From Duganella sp. 1411 (GTDB lineage Bacteria > Pseudomonadota > Gammaproteobacteria > Burkholderiales > Burkholderiaceae_D), in contig NZ_JAFICD010000002.1 in the NCBI RefSeq assembly GCF_017833525.1, positions 62,001-126,000 on the forward strand: a DNA stretch of 64,000 nt. The letters run 5' to 3'. The notes under the pieces were generated by a model, which made no database searches, was not told where the DNA came from, and saw only the letters and a list, made by a program, of their open reading frames with translations. The stretch's first letter is position 1, and the number at the start of each line of letters is the position of its first letter. Positions 40,480-49,871 of the stretch are shown piece after piece. The position numbers and the translations under genes are program-made.

Positions 40480-42096
40480 CTATGACTGCCGGGCTGGCAT
40501 GCAGGCATGAAACAGGTCCAGTTGGGAATTGTAGACGACGGTTTTCAGGTTCAACATTCCCAACAATGAGTGGAACACGTTGTCGTGCGAAAAATCCTGG
40601 TCACGCCGCGCTTCCAGGCAGCGCCGGTCCACCTTGAAGCGGTCGCGAAAACCGTCGTCCAGCCACACCATGAACGGCACGTGCCGCTGCTTTTCCGGCG
40701 AGAACACGTACGGCGCGCCATGCGGATAGAAATTTTCTTCTCCCAGCGACTCGCCGTGGTCGGAAAAATACATCAGCGCCGTGTCGACGCCGTCTTCCCT
40801 GGCGCTGGCGCGCAGCATGTCGATCGCCTTGTTCAAAAAGTAGTCGGTGTAGGCGATGCTGTTGTCGTACGCCGCCACGATCGCCGCGCTCGAACATGCC
40901 GCCAGCTTGTCGCTCTGGCAGACCGGCCCGAAACGCCCGAAACCGGCCGGATAGCGCTTCCAGTACGCCGGACCGTGGCTGCCCTTCTGGTGCAGCACGA
41001 TCACCAAATCCCGCGTGGCCTCGCGTATCAGCTCCGGCAACCCGCGCAGCAAGCGCTCGTCGTAGCACTCCCCGCCGTCGCAGAGGGGGTCGCCCGCCGC
41101 CGGCCGCGACAAGTCCTCGTAGGCGACGCGGTCGCAAACGCCCTTGCAGCCCGAATTATTATCGCGCCACAGCACGCCCAGGCCGGCGTGGCCCAGCACA
41201 TCGAGCAAGCCCTCGCGCGAGCGCGCCTTGCGCTTGGCATAGTCGCCGCGCGGCAGGCCGGAAAACACGCACGGCACCGACACCGCCGTGGCCGTGCCGC
41301 ACGAGCGCACGTTGCTGAAGTTGACCAGGCCGGCCTGCCGCGCCAGCAACGGATTGGTGTCGCGCGTGTAGCCGTTGAGCGAGAAGTTGGCCGCGCGCGC
41401 CGTCTCGCCGACCACCACGACGGTCACGGTGCGCCGGGTGTGGCCGGCCCACAGCCGGCCCTTGACGGCGTCGCGCCCCAGCGGCGCCACCACCGGCGGC
41501 CGCGCCCATGCCTGCCTCAGATACTTGCGGCCGGCCTGGACCGCGTTGGCCGGGGTCAGCAGCAAACGCATTTCGCGGTGGTCGCGCACGGCCGGCGCCA
41601 GCGTCTGGAACAACGCCAGCAACAGCGCGCCCGCCGCGCACAACGACGCCAGCGCCACGCCGGCGTTGACCAGCGCCCCGCGCGGCACCGACGGAAAACG
41701 CACCGTGACAGCCCACACCAGCAGCGACGGCAGCGCGCCCATCAGCGCGAGCGTCCACGGCGGCGCCTCGCCCAGCGCCGACGCATCGACCGGCGCGCCA
41801 TGCCGGTCGACCACATAACTGGTGGCCGCCGCCACGAAGAACAGCGCGATCAATACCGGCTTGAGCACGTAGCGGAAGGCCGCCACGCTGAGAAAGGCGT
41901 TGAACACCAGCGCGAGCATCGCGAACGTCCCCAGATACAGCATCGCGTTGGCGGGCGCCGCGCCGCCGGTGGCGGCCGCGAAGGCCTGCCAGAAACCATG
42001 GTTATAGAACAGCACCAGCAACGCCGCCGCGGCCGACGTCAACTGCCACGGGCGCAGCGCGAGATAGTTCGACCATTCCGACGTGATGTGTTCCAC
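40480..42096 (-). CDS. eptA: Lipid A phosphoethanolamine transferase
   Basis: About 538 residues. Five hydrophobic helices in the first ~190 residues precede a periplasmic sulfatase-fold domain with the nucleophile motif VVGETARAANFSLNGY, the conserved SCGTATAVSVPC, HQKGSHGPAYWKRYP and YFSDHGESLGE. These are hallmarks of EptA/MCR-type enzymes that add phosphoethanolamine to lipid A. Cysteines characteristic of the family (SC..PC, GCKGVCDRV, LCDGGEC) are present. I chose GTG 42096 because AGGAG lies 7 bases upstream; upstream in-frame codons run into the REPIN at 42132-42224. The adjacent arn operon strengthens a lipid A role. Confidence 0.93.
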   Translation of the reverse strand: MEHITSEWSNYLALRPWQLTSAAAALLVLFYNHGFWQAFAAATGGAAPANAMLYLGTFAMLALVFNAFLSVAAFRYVLKPVLIALFFVAAATSYVVDRHGAPVDASALGEAPPWTLALMGALPSLLVWAVTVRFPSVPRGALVNAGVALASLCAAGALLLALFQTLAPAVRDHREMRLLLTPANAVQAGRKYLRQAWARPPVVAPLGRDAVKGRLWAGHTRRTVTVVVVGETARAANFSLNGYTRDTNPLLARQAGLVNFSNVRSCGTATAVSVPCVFSGLPRGDYAKRKARSREGLLDVLGHAGLGVLWRDNNSGCKGVCDRVAYEDLSRPAAGDPLCDGGECYDERLLRGLPELIREATRDLVIVLHQKGSHGPAYWKRYPAGFGRFGPVCQSDKLAACSSAAIVAAYDNSIAYTDYFLNKAIDMLRASAREDGVDTALMYFSDHGESLGEENFYPHGAPYVFSPEKQRHVPFMVWLDDGFRDRFKVDRRCLEARRDQDFSHDNVFHSLLGMLNLKTVVYNSQLDLFHACMPARQS

Positions 42097-42131
42097 TGCC
42101 GACTCCTGACTTAAAACGCGCATCGGAACCA

Positions 42132-42224
42132 CGTAGGGCGGATTAGCGCAGCGTAATCCGCCATGCATGCGTTACGGCGGCTCATCGATGGCCGATTACG
42201 GCGGTCCGCCTAATCCGCCCTACG
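42132..42224. repeat. REPIN-like element, full copy, inverted orientation
   Basis: 93 bases with CGTAGGGCGGATTA / TAATCCGCCCTACG ends; the order of the two hairpin halves is reversed relative to 28386 and 32858. It lies just upstream of eptA. I see nothing else recognisable in 42225-42382. Confidence 0.88.
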
Positions 42225-42382
42225 AAATCGGCCCCGCCACCAGACTGCGTGTACGTCGGAACATTGTGGATCAGATCGCCGGAATGGCCAACAGGCGTAT
42301 CAAGGAGGCAACAAGGCGCGCGGAAGCCGCCGGGAATGCCGGTTCGGGGCCGGCGGGGTTGCTTGCAGCATGGATGGCGGCG

Positions 42383-42787
42383 CTACGGCCGGAACGCCCA
42401 CCAGCGGCTGCCGGCGAAATTGAACAACAATCCCAGGCCCGTGGTCAGCACCTGCGCCACCCAGTAATACCAGTGCGCCTCCTGCACCAACAGCCACATC
42501 AGGGCCGTGTTCAGGCACCAGCCCACCGCCAGCAAGCTGAAATAGCGGCTGGCTACCCGCAGATGGGAGTGGCGGCTGCCGAACGTGAAGAAATAGTTGA
42601 GCACATAATTGACGACCGCGCCCAGCAGATAGCCGGCGCCGGACGCGGCGGCGGCGCCAACGCCAAAGCGTTCGACGCCTAACCACAACACCGCGTACTG
42701 CACCGCCGTGCCCGAGGCGCCGACCATGGCGAAGCGCAGGAACTGCGCCAGCACGGTGTGGCTCGGCATTGGGCGACCGTCCGGCAT
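42383..42787 (-). CDS. GtrA-family membrane protein, possible undecaprenyl-phosphate-Ara4N flippase
   Basis: 134 residues with four hydrophobic helices (FAMVGASGTAVQYAVLWL; GAGYLLGAVVNYVLNYFFTF; YFSLLAVGWCLNTALMWLL; WVAQVLTTGLGLLFNFAGS) and the GtrA ending SRWWAFRP. GtrA proteins are thought to help move polyprenyl-phosphate-linked sugars across the membrane. Placed last in an arn operon that lacks arnE and arnF, it is a good candidate for the missing flippase; this is inferred from context. The ATG at 42787 shares one base with the arnD stop (TGATG). Confidence 0.85.
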   Translation of the reverse strand: MPDGRPMPSHTVLAQFLRFAMVGASGTAVQYAVLWLGVERFGVGAAAASGAGYLLGAVVNYVLNYFFTFGSRHSHLRVASRYFSLLAVGWCLNTALMWLLVQEAHWYYWVAQVLTTGLGLLFNFAGSRWWAFRP

Positions 42788-43749
42788 CAAGGCATCCCGC
42801 CCTGCATGATCAGGCGCCCGGAACGCCCGGGCAGCTCGCCCCAGCCCAACGGCACGGTCGGCAGATCCGTGCCCTTGATTTTTTCATAGTAGTCGCCCAT
42901 GGCGGCCAACTGGTAGCCTTGCGCGCGCCAGCCATGCAGCAGCCGCTCGAACACGGGCGCCAGCTTTTGCCCTTCCAGCTCGGCGTGCAGCGTGTAGACA
43001 TGGTCGCGGCGGCACTCCGCCGTCAGCGCCAGCAGATGTTCAGCGACGTTGTCGACGGTGATGGTCTTGCCGTCGATGTCGCGCCCGAGCAGCTCGTCGA
43101 GCGTGGGCAAGGTGGTCGGCAACTGCACGCAGCGCAAGGCCCGGCCGCCCGCCACCAGGCGGTGCGGACCGCTGGCCGGGTCGCGCAGCGCGCCGCGCTC
43201 GTCGAGCGGCACGCGGCCGTCGGAGGCGTAGCGGTAGCCGGCCGCGTCGTGCTCGGCGAAGGCGGCGGCGTTCATCTGCCAGCCGGCCGCGCCATGGGTG
43301 TGCGCCTCGGCGCCGAACACCTCCACGTGGCGGCGCGCCGCCTTGCGCATCATGGCCTCGGTCCAGGCGGCGTCGCGCGTGGCCACGTTGTCCTGCCACA
43401 GCACGTGGTCCCAGGTGTGGATGCCGCATTCGAAGCCGGCATCGCGCACCGCGCGCAGCTCGTCCGCGCAACGGCGGCCGATGTCGGGACCGGGCAGCAA
43501 GGTGCCGTACATCAGCGTCTTGAGGCCGTAGTGCTCGACCACCGAGGTGCGCGCGACCTTGCTGAAAAATCCGGGCCGCAGCGCGCGCCGCAGCGCCCAG
43601 CCGGTGTGGTCCGGTCCGAGCGAGAACAGGAACGTGGCGTTGGCCCGGTGCGCGCCCAGCATGCGCACCAGGTTGCCCACGCCCAGTTGGGTGCCGCGGA
43701 AGGTGTCGACGTCGATCTTGAGCGTCAGCAGCGGTGTCGTCGCCGCCAT
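42787..43749 (-). CDS. arnD: ArnD, 4-deoxy-4-formamido-L-arabinose-phosphoundecaprenol deformylase
   Basis: 320 residues, polysaccharide-deacetylase (NodB) fold. It opens with LTLKIDVDTFRGT, carrying the metal-binding and catalytic aspartates, and has the zinc motif region CGIHTWDHVLWQD with H-x3-H spacing. ArnD removes the formyl group from undecaprenyl-phosphate-Ara4FN on the cytoplasmic side of the inner membrane before transfer to lipid A. The start overlaps the preceding decarboxylase stop by one base and the stop overlaps gtrA by one base, so it is translationally coupled inside the arn operon. Confidence 0.93.
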   Translation of the reverse strand: MAATTPLLTLKIDVDTFRGTQLGVGNLVRMLGAHRANATFLFSLGPDHTGWALRRALRPGFFSKVARTSVVEHYGLKTLMYGTLLPGPDIGRRCADELRAVRDAGFECGIHTWDHVLWQDNVATRDAAWTEAMMRKAARRHVEVFGAEAHTHGAAGWQMNAAAFAEHDAAGYRYASDGRVPLDERGALRDPASGPHRLVAGGRALRCVQLPTTLPTLDELLGRDIDGKTITVDNVAEHLLALTAECRRDHVYTLHAELEGQKLAPVFERLLHGWRAQGYQLAAMGDYYEKIKGTDLPTVPLGWGELPGRSGRLIMQGGMP

Positions 43750-44801
43750 CAGTCGATCAGCGCCCGCGCCTGCGCGACCTGGCCGCGATAGGCGTCGAAG
43801 ATGCGGCGCAGCGCGTCGGCCATGTTGGTGGTCGGCGTCCAGCCCAGTTCCTCGCAGGTGTTGGTGATCTTCGGCACGCGGTTCTGCACGTCCTGGTAGC
43901 CTTCGCCGTAGTAGGCGCCGGAAGTCGTCTCGACGATCCTCACCTTGTCGAGCGCGGTCGCGTACTCGGGATAGTCGGCGGCCAGCTCCAGCATCATGTG
44001 GGCCAGCTCGCGGATCGAATAATTGTTGGCCGGGTTGCCGATGTTGTAGATCTTGCCGCTGGCGACGCCGCCGGCGTTGGCGATAATGCGCACCAGCGCG
44101 TCGATGCCGTCGTCGATGTAGGTGAAGGCGCGTTTCTGCGCGCCGCCGTCGACCAGCGAGATCGCCTCGCCGCGCACGATGTGGCCGAAGAACTGCGTCA
44201 CCACGCGCGACGAGCCCTCCTTGGCGGTGTGGATCGAATCGAGGCCCGCGCCGATCCAGTTGAACGGCCGGAACAGCGTGAAGTTCAAGCCCTCCATGCC
44301 GTAGCCCCAGATCACGCGGTCCATCAACTGCTTGGCGTTGGAATAGATCCAGCGCGGCTTGTTGATCGGGCCGCAAATCAGTTCGGAGCGCTCCGGGTCG
44401 AACTCGTCGTCGTGGCACATGCCATAGACCTCCGACGTCGACGGGAACACCAGGTGCTTGCCGTACTTGGCGGCCGAGCGCACGATCGGCAGGTTGGCCT
44501 CGAAATCGAGCTCGAACACGCGCAGCGGTTGCTTGACGTAGGTCGACGGCGTGGCGATCGCCACCAGCGGCAGGATCACGTCGCATTTCTTGACGTGGTA
44601 TTCGATCCACTCCTTGTTGATCGTGATGTCGCCCTCGTAGAAGTGCATGCGCGACTTGTAGGCCTCGTTCTCGAGCAAGCCGGTGATGCGGTCGGTGTGC
44701 ATGTCCATGCCGTACACCTGCCAGTCGGTGGTCTCGAGGATGCGCTTGGACAGGTGGTGGCCGATAAAGCCGTTGACGCCGAGGATGAGGACTTTTTTCA
44801 T
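43749..44801 (-). CDS. arnA: UDP-glucuronate oxidative decarboxylase (ArnA C-terminal half as a separate gene)
   Basis: 350 residues, extended short-chain dehydrogenase. It has the NAD-binding GVNGFIGHHL near the N-terminus and a YxxxK-type active site in RWIYSNAKQLMDR, with the conserved STSEVYG serine region. It matches the dehydrogenase/decarboxylase half of E. coli ArnA, which converts UDP-glucuronate to UDP-4-keto-pentose. In this genome the two halves are adjacent genes: the formyltransferase half (44798-45748) precedes it with an ATGA overlap. No frameshift is needed to explain the split; both have their own start and stop. Confidence 0.93.
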   Translation of the reverse strand: MKKVLILGVNGFIGHHLSKRILETTDWQVYGMDMHTDRITGLLENEAYKSRMHFYEGDITINKEWIEYHVKKCDVILPLVAIATPSTYVKQPLRVFELDFEANLPIVRSAAKYGKHLVFPSTSEVYGMCHDDEFDPERSELICGPINKPRWIYSNAKQLMDRVIWGYGMEGLNFTLFRPFNWIGAGLDSIHTAKEGSSRVVTQFFGHIVRGEAISLVDGGAQKRAFTYIDDGIDALVRIIANAGGVASGKIYNIGNPANNYSIRELAHMMLELAADYPEYATALDKVRIVETTSGAYYGEGYQDVQNRVPKITNTCEELGWTPTTNMADALRRIFDAYRGQVAQARALID

Positions 44802-45748
44802 GAGATTTTCTTGGTGATGTCAGAATGCGCCGCCGCCAGGGCCAGCATGTTGTGTAATTCTTGTGCCGAGACCTCGACCCCGCCGGCGCTCAGCGACGAG
44901 ATGGCCAGCATGCCACCGTCGCCGCACACGCCGACGATGGCGCCGTCGACCACGTGCAGCCCGGGCGCCAGGTCCTTCGTTCTATTTGGTGCCAGCCGCG
45001 CCCGCACCAGGGTCAGCGGCACGCCGCCCACCTCGGTGTAGGCGCCCGGATACGGCGGCGCCACCGCGCGGTGCAGGTTGTAGACCGTCTGCGCGTCGCA
45101 GCGCCAGTCGATGCGGCCGTCGGCCGGCTTGCGCCCGCCGAAGTAGCCGCCCTGGCGCAGGTCGTTGTCGCGCCGCGGCGCCGTGCCGTCCAGCAGCGCC
45201 GGCAGCACGCCCCACAAGGTCTGCTCGGCCGCCACGGTGACCTTGCCGAACACCTCGAAGGCGGTGTCGTCGGGCAGGATCGGCACCGCCGTCTGCGCCA
45301 CGATGGCGCCGGCGTCGGGCTTGATCGTCATCTCGTGCAAGGTGGCGCCGGTGCGGTCGGCGCCGTGCAGCACGGCCCAGTTGACCGGCGCGCGGCCACG
45401 GAATTGCGGCAGCAGCGAGCCGTGCATGTTGAACGCCGGCGCCACCGCCAGCACGGCGGCCGGCAGCATGTGGCGGTAATAAAAACTGAACAGGAAATCC
45501 GGCCGCGCCGCCCGCACCGCCGCCAGCAGCGCCGGGTCGGCCGGATCGGCATACACCGCCGTGGCGATGCCGCGCTCGCGGCACAGCGCCCGCACCGAGC
45601 CGTACCAGATGTTCTCGGCCGGATCGTCGTCGTGCGTGAGCACCAGCGCGACGTCGACGCCGCCGGCCAGCAGCACCTTCAGGCAGCGCACGCCGACGTC
45701 GTGGTAGGCGAACACGACGGCGCGCGCCGTCCCGCCAAGCGCCGTCAC
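44798..45748 (-). CDS. arnA: UDP-Ara4N formyltransferase (ArnA N-terminal half as a separate gene)
   Basis: 316 residues, formyl-tetrahydrofolate-dependent transferase. NMHGSLLPQFRGRAPVNW holds the catalytic Asn and His of the N-x-HxSLLP motif, and the catalytic aspartate lies in KPDAGAIVAQ. It N-formylates UDP-Ara4N in the polymyxin-resistance pathway. The GTG start overlaps the arnC stop (GTGA) and the stop overlaps the decarboxylase start (ATGA). In E. coli both activities sit on one ArnA chain; here they are separate proteins of near-normal domain size. Confidence 0.92.
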   Translation of the reverse strand: MTALGGTARAVVFAYHDVGVRCLKVLLAGGVDVALVLTHDDDPAENIWYGSVRALCRERGIATAVYADPADPALLAAVRAARPDFLFSFYYRHMLPAAVLAVAPAFNMHGSLLPQFRGRAPVNWAVLHGADRTGATLHEMTIKPDAGAIVAQTAVPILPDDTAFEVFGKVTVAAEQTLWGVLPALLDGTAPRRDNDLRQGGYFGGRKPADGRIDWRCDAQTVYNLHRAVAPPYPGAYTEVGGVPLTLVRARLAPNRTKDLAPGLHVVDGAIVGVCGDGGMLAISSLSAGGVEVSAQELHNMLALAAAHSDITKKIS

Positions 45749-46821
45749 CGCCCCACCCCGCGCTTCTCCAGCGGCACCAGGTTGGCAACGTCGCCCGCCG
45801 GCGCCGCCTGCCCGCACTCCGGCGCCGCTTCCTCCAGGATCGCCTGCACCACGTAGCGGGGCCGCGCGCGCACCTGCTGGTAGATGCGGCCGATGTATTC
45901 GCCCAGCAGGCCGATGCCGAACAGGATCACGCCCATCAGGAAGAACACCAGCGCGAACAAGGTGAACACGCCTTCGGCCTCGGCGCCGAGCAGCAGCCGC
46001 CGCACCAGCAGGCACAGCACCAGAATGCCGGAGGCGCCCGACAGCGCCATGCCCAGCATCGAGAACATCTGCAGCGGGATCAGCGAGAAGCCCGTCACCA
46101 GGTCGAAGTTGAGCCGGATCAGGCTGTAGAGCGAATATTTGGACTCGCCGGCCGCGCGCTCCTCATGCTCGACCACGACCTCGGCCGGGTTGCGCGCGAA
46201 GGTGTAGGCCAGCGCCGGCACGAAGGTGTTGACCTCGGCGCACTGGTTGATCAGGTCGATGACGTTGCGGCTGTAGGCGCGCAGCATGTTGCCCTGGTCG
46301 GTGATGCGGATGTTGGTGATGCGCTCGCGCAGCCGGTTCATCGCCTTCGACGCCAGCGTGCGCCAGGCCGTGTCCTGGCGCACGCGCCGGATCGAGCCGA
46401 CGTAATCGTGGCCCTCGCGGATCTTGGCCACCAGCTTGCCGATCTCCTCGGGCGGGTTTTGCAGGTCGGCGTCGAGCGTGACCATGATCTGGCCGCGCGC
46501 GGACTGGAAGCCGGCCAGGATCGCCATGTGCTGGCCGTAATTGCCGTTGAACAGCACCACCCGCGTGACGTCCGGCCGCCGGCGGAACTGCTCGGCCAGC
46601 AGCGACACCGAGCCGTCGCGGCTGCCGTCGTTGACGAACACGATTTCGTAGCGGATGCCCAGCGCGTCGAGCGCCGGATACAGGCGCGCGAACAGGCCGC
46701 TCAAGGTCGCCTGCTCGTTGTAGACCGGGATGACGATCGATAATTCAGCTTGCATGGTTTGCATGGCGGGCGGCACCACACCGGCGCTTGGGGAAATGGG
46801 GGAAACACCGGAAACGTTCAT
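45745..46821 (-). CDS. arnC: ArnC, undecaprenyl-phosphate Ara4FN transferase
   Basis: 358 residues, GT2 glycosyltransferase. IVIPVYNEQATL begins the catalytic domain at about residue 27, DLQNPPEE is the DxD-like region, and two C-terminal membrane helices (FSLIPLQMFSMLGMALSG; LVFFLMGVILFGIGLLGEYIG) anchor it. It links Ara4FN to undecaprenyl phosphate. The ATG at 46821 follows a good AAGGAA; it overlaps the arnT stop by 4 bases, and the 3' end overlaps the formyltransferase gene. The first ~25 residues are a non-conserved Pro/Ser-rich extension. Confidence 0.92.
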   Translation of the reverse strand: MNVSGVSPISPSAGVVPPAMQTMQAELSIVIPVYNEQATLSGLFARLYPALDALGIRYEIVFVNDGSRDGSVSLLAEQFRRRPDVTRVVLFNGNYGQHMAILAGFQSARGQIMVTLDADLQNPPEEIGKLVAKIREGHDYVGSIRRVRQDTAWRTLASKAMNRLRERITNIRITDQGNMLRAYSRNVIDLINQCAEVNTFVPALAYTFARNPAEVVVEHEERAAGESKYSLYSLIRLNFDLVTGFSLIPLQMFSMLGMALSGASGILVLCLLVRRLLLGAEAEGVFTLFALVFFLMGVILFGIGLLGEYIGRIYQQVRARPRYVVQAILEEAAPECGQAAPAGDVANLVPLEKRGVGR

Positions 46822-48554
46822 GGCCGTTCCTTCGATAATTGGTTGGAGACCGCGAGCCGGCGGCGGTCCTGCGCCACCACCCGCATCGGCAGGCCGCGCT
46901 CGCGCAGCATGTCGTACTGCGCCGGGCCGAGGATGGCCATGTCGGGCACGCCGACGGCGGCGTCGTTGCGCCATTGGGCGATGAAATCGTCCATGCGGCG
47001 CAGCGTCAATTCGGGCTGCTGCTCCAGTCCGAACGTAAACTCGTCGCCGTAGTCGACCAGGATCATGGTCCGTTCCAGATAATACGTCATCGACTGCTCA
47101 TAGCCGCCGACCGCGTACAGCTTGGTCTTGGGCGTGAGCTCGGCGCGGATCGCCGGCAGCAGGTCGGCGCCGGCGCGGCCCTTGCCGTACACCTCGAAGC
47201 CGGCCAGCACCAGGTGGATCGCGCAGAAGCCGGCCACGGCCATCGTCAACACCGTCAAATCGCGTTGCGCGCGCCACGCGTGGCGCCACGCCAGCGCGCC
47301 GCCGCCCAGCAGCAGGACGCCGGCGCCGAGCAGCCAGGGCTGGTATGCGCGCAGCTCGTCGCCGCCGTGGCCTTTGGCCAGCGCCAGCGGCACGGCCACC
47401 AGCAACAGCGCGCCCATCAAGGCCAGCAGGCCGGCCGCGGCCAGTTGCGCGCGCCGCCCGGCCGTGTCCAGGCAGACGGCCGTGAGCAAGGCGAGCGCCG
47501 GGAACACCGGCACGATGTAACCGGGCAGCTTGGAGCTCGAGCAGCTGAAAAAGAACACGATGAACCCGGCCCAGATCAGCAGCATCAGGCGCGGCTGGAA
47601 GCGGCCCGGCTGGCGCGCCAGTCCGGCGGCCACGCTGTGCGGCAACAAGCCCAGCCAGGGCACCACGCCGGGCAGCAGCAGCGCGATGAAGTAATACCAC
47701 GCGCCCTCGCGCCGGTGGCCGGGGGTCAGGAAGCGTTCGAAATGTTCGTGGATGAAGAAGAAATGCGGCTGCTCCGGGTTGCGCAGGCCGACCAGGATGA
47801 ACCACGGCGCGGCGATCGCGACGAACAGCAGCAAGCCCTTGCCCAGGTGCAGACGGCGCCAGACGTGCCAGTCGCGCGCGGCGGCCGTGTAGAGCACCAG
47901 CACGGCGCCCGGCAGCACGATGCCGACCAGGCCCTTGGCCAGCACCGCCAGCGCCATGCCGGCCCAGGCGGCCAGCATCCAGGCGCGCCGCTCGCCGTCG
48001 CCGGCGCCGTCGCGCTGGGCGATGAGCACGCTGGCCAGGGTGGCGGTCATCATCCCGGCCAGGCCCATGTCGAGCGAACTGATCTGGCTGCAGGCCAGCC
48101 AGAACAGGCTCGACGCGAGCACCAGGCCGGCGTACAGGCCGACCCGCGGCGAGAACACCACGCGCCCGGCCCAGGCCGTCATCAGCACGCCGAAGATGCC
48201 GCACAAGCCGGTCCACAGACGCGCCTGCCATTCGCCCAGGCCGAACAGGCTGAACGTGAGCGCGTTCATCCACGTCTGCAGCGGCGGCTTCTCGAAATAT
48301 TTGATGCCGTTCAGGCGCGTGGTGATCCAGTCGCCGGTGGCGAACATTTCGCGGGCCATCTCGGCGTAGCGGCCCTCGTCGGGCGGCACCAGCGTGCGCA
48401 CGCCGAGCGCGTACAGCGTGACCACGATGAACGCGCCCAGCAGCAGCCACACCAGCGCGCGCGACTCGTGCAGCACCTTTCCGCCGGACAGCGGCGCCGT
48501 CCGCGCGGGCCGCGCTTGCGTGGCCGTGCCGGCGTCCAGCAGGTCGGGTGTCAT
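46818..48554 (-). CDS. arnT: ArnT, lipid A Ara4N transferase
   Basis: 578 residues, GT83 family integral membrane enzyme with about 12 hydrophobic helices and a C-terminal periplasmic domain. The first periplasmic loop has VPPDEGRYAEMAREM with the conserved acidic residue, followed by RLNGIKYFEKPPLQTW. ArnT moves L-Ara4N from undecaprenyl phosphate to lipid A on the periplasmic face, giving resistance to cationic peptides. It is the second gene of the operon, overlapping arnB at its start and arnC at its end by 4 bases each. Its position right after arnB, before the cytoplasmic enzymes, differs from the E. coli order. Confidence 0.92.
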   Translation of the reverse strand: MTPDLLDAGTATQARPARTAPLSGGKVLHESRALVWLLLGAFIVVTLYALGVRTLVPPDEGRYAEMAREMFATGDWITTRLNGIKYFEKPPLQTWMNALTFSLFGLGEWQARLWTGLCGIFGVLMTAWAGRVVFSPRVGLYAGLVLASSLFWLACSQISSLDMGLAGMMTATLASVLIAQRDGAGDGERRAWMLAAWAGMALAVLAKGLVGIVLPGAVLVLYTAAARDWHVWRRLHLGKGLLLFVAIAAPWFILVGLRNPEQPHFFFIHEHFERFLTPGHRREGAWYYFIALLLPGVVPWLGLLPHSVAAGLARQPGRFQPRLMLLIWAGFIVFFFSCSSSKLPGYIVPVFPALALLTAVCLDTAGRRAQLAAAGLLALMGALLLVAVPLALAKGHGGDELRAYQPWLLGAGVLLLGGGALAWRHAWRAQRDLTVLTMAVAGFCAIHLVLAGFEVYGKGRAGADLLPAIRAELTPKTKLYAVGGYEQSMTYYLERTMILVDYGDEFTFGLEQQPELTLRRMDDFIAQWRNDAAVGVPDMAILGPAQYDMLRERGLPMRVVAQDRRRLAVSNQLSKERP

Positions 48555-49711
48555 CGCGGCGTCCCCGGCGCGGCCAGCACCGTCTTGACGGCGGCGGCCA
48601 CGCGTTCGACGTCGGCCGTCGTCATCGCGTAAAACATCGGCAACGTCACCGTCAGGCGGCCGACGCGCTCGGCGACCGGGAACATGCCCTCGCTGAAGCC
48701 GCGCTCGCGGTACAGGCTGAACAGGTGGATCGCCGCGTAGTGGAAGCCGGTGCCGATGCGCAGGCGCGCCAGCGCCTCCATGAAGTCGGCGCGCGTGCCG
48801 GGACCGCGGTCGGGCAGGACGATCTGGAACAGGTGCCAGTTGCTGTTTTCGAAATCGGCGACCGGCAATTGGGCGCCGGTGGCGGCCTCGAAGCCGTCGC
48901 CGAACTGCGCGAAATAGTGCCGCGCCAGCGCGCGCCGGTGCGCCGTGACCGCCTCGATGTTGGCGAACTGGCCCAGGCCGATGGCCGCCATGATGTCGCT
49001 CATGTTGTATTTGCCGCCCAGGACGTCGACGTCGATGCCGTCGACGCCGCTGCGGGTGACGCCTTGCAGGCGGTACTTGGCCGCCAGCGCCGCCTCCTGC
49101 GCGTCGTTGAGCACCAGGCAGCCGCCCTCGCCCGTGGTCAGGTTTTTATTGGCTTGAAAGCTGAAAGAGACCAGGTCGCCGAACGCGCCCACGCGCCGGC
49201 CGTGCCAGCGCGATCCGAACGCCTGCGCCGCGTCCTCGAGCACGCGCAAGCCGTGCCGTTTGGCGATGTCGTACAAGCGGTCCATGTCCACCGGCAGGCC
49301 CGATAGATGGACGGGAATGAGCGCGCGCGTGCGCGGCGTGATGGCCGCCTCCAGCAAATCGAGATCGATGTTGCGGGTCACCGGATCGATGTCGGCGAAC
49401 ACCGGCGTCGCGCCGACGGCGAGGATGACGTTGGCCGTGGCCGGCCACGAAATCGGCGTGGTGATCACCTCGTCGCCGGGGCCGATGCCGGCCACGCGCA
49501 GCGCGATCTCCATGGTGCAGGTGCCCGAATTGAAAGTCAGTACCGGACGACCGCCGAAGTAGGCCGACAGCTGCTCCTCGAAGGCGCGCACCTTGGGGCC
49601 GCTGGTGATCCAGCCCGAGCGCAGCACGTCGCCGACGGCGGCGATGGTCGCCTCGTCGATGGAAGGTTGTGAGAATGGCAGGAACGGAGTGTCTTGCAGG
49701 TCGTGGGTCAT
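48551..49711 (-). CDS. arnB: ArnB, UDP-4-keto-pentose aminotransferase
   Basis: 386 residues, DegT/DnrJ/EryC1 PLP aminotransferase. The PLP lysine is in FSFQANKNLTTGEGG, with VLEDAAQAFGS binding the cofactor and SGWITSGPKV near the N-terminus. ArnB makes UDP-Ara4N. It is the promoter-proximal gene of the arn operon. I chose ATG 49711, where the protein aligns with the family start (THDLQDTPFLPFSQPSID); an upstream in-frame extension is proline-rich and not family-like. The upstream region holds a PmrA-like direct repeat (49872-49888) about 160 bases away. Confidence 0.92.
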   Translation of the reverse strand: MTHDLQDTPFLPFSQPSIDEATIAAVGDVLRSGWITSGPKVRAFEEQLSAYFGGRPVLTFNSGTCTMEIALRVAGIGPGDEVITTPISWPATANVILAVGATPVFADIDPVTRNIDLDLLEAAITPRTRALIPVHLSGLPVDMDRLYDIAKRHGLRVLEDAAQAFGSRWHGRRVGAFGDLVSFSFQANKNLTTGEGGCLVLNDAQEAALAAKYRLQGVTRSGVDGIDVDVLGGKYNMSDIMAAIGLGQFANIEAVTAHRRALARHYFAQFGDGFEAATGAQLPVADFENSNWHLFQIVLPDRGPGTRADFMEALARLRIGTGFHYAAIHLFSLYRERGFSEGMFPVAERVGRLTVTLPMFYAMTTADVERVAAAVKTVLAAPGTPR

Positions 49712-49871
49712 GGACGGGAACCGCCTTGCGAAGCGACAGGGGTGGAATGTGCCGCACGGCGGGACTGGCATGGAACGCCGCGGGGGCCTGCGGAGCTATG
49801 CCATAAAATTATTTTTTTTGAGACCACGCTGGTTTTCTGGAGATGAAAACCCGAAGTCTACCCGAATCGTC

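Noticed and set aside
40480..42168. Upstream start of eptA at 42168
   Set aside because: The extra N-terminal residues are translated REPIN sequence with no ribosome site.
42787..44610. Long frame suggesting a 607-residue ArnD fusion
   Set aside because: The first ~285 codons are antibody-like Arg/Ala-rich shadow of the decarboxylase gene; ArnD proper begins at ATG 43749, coupled to the decarboxylase stop.
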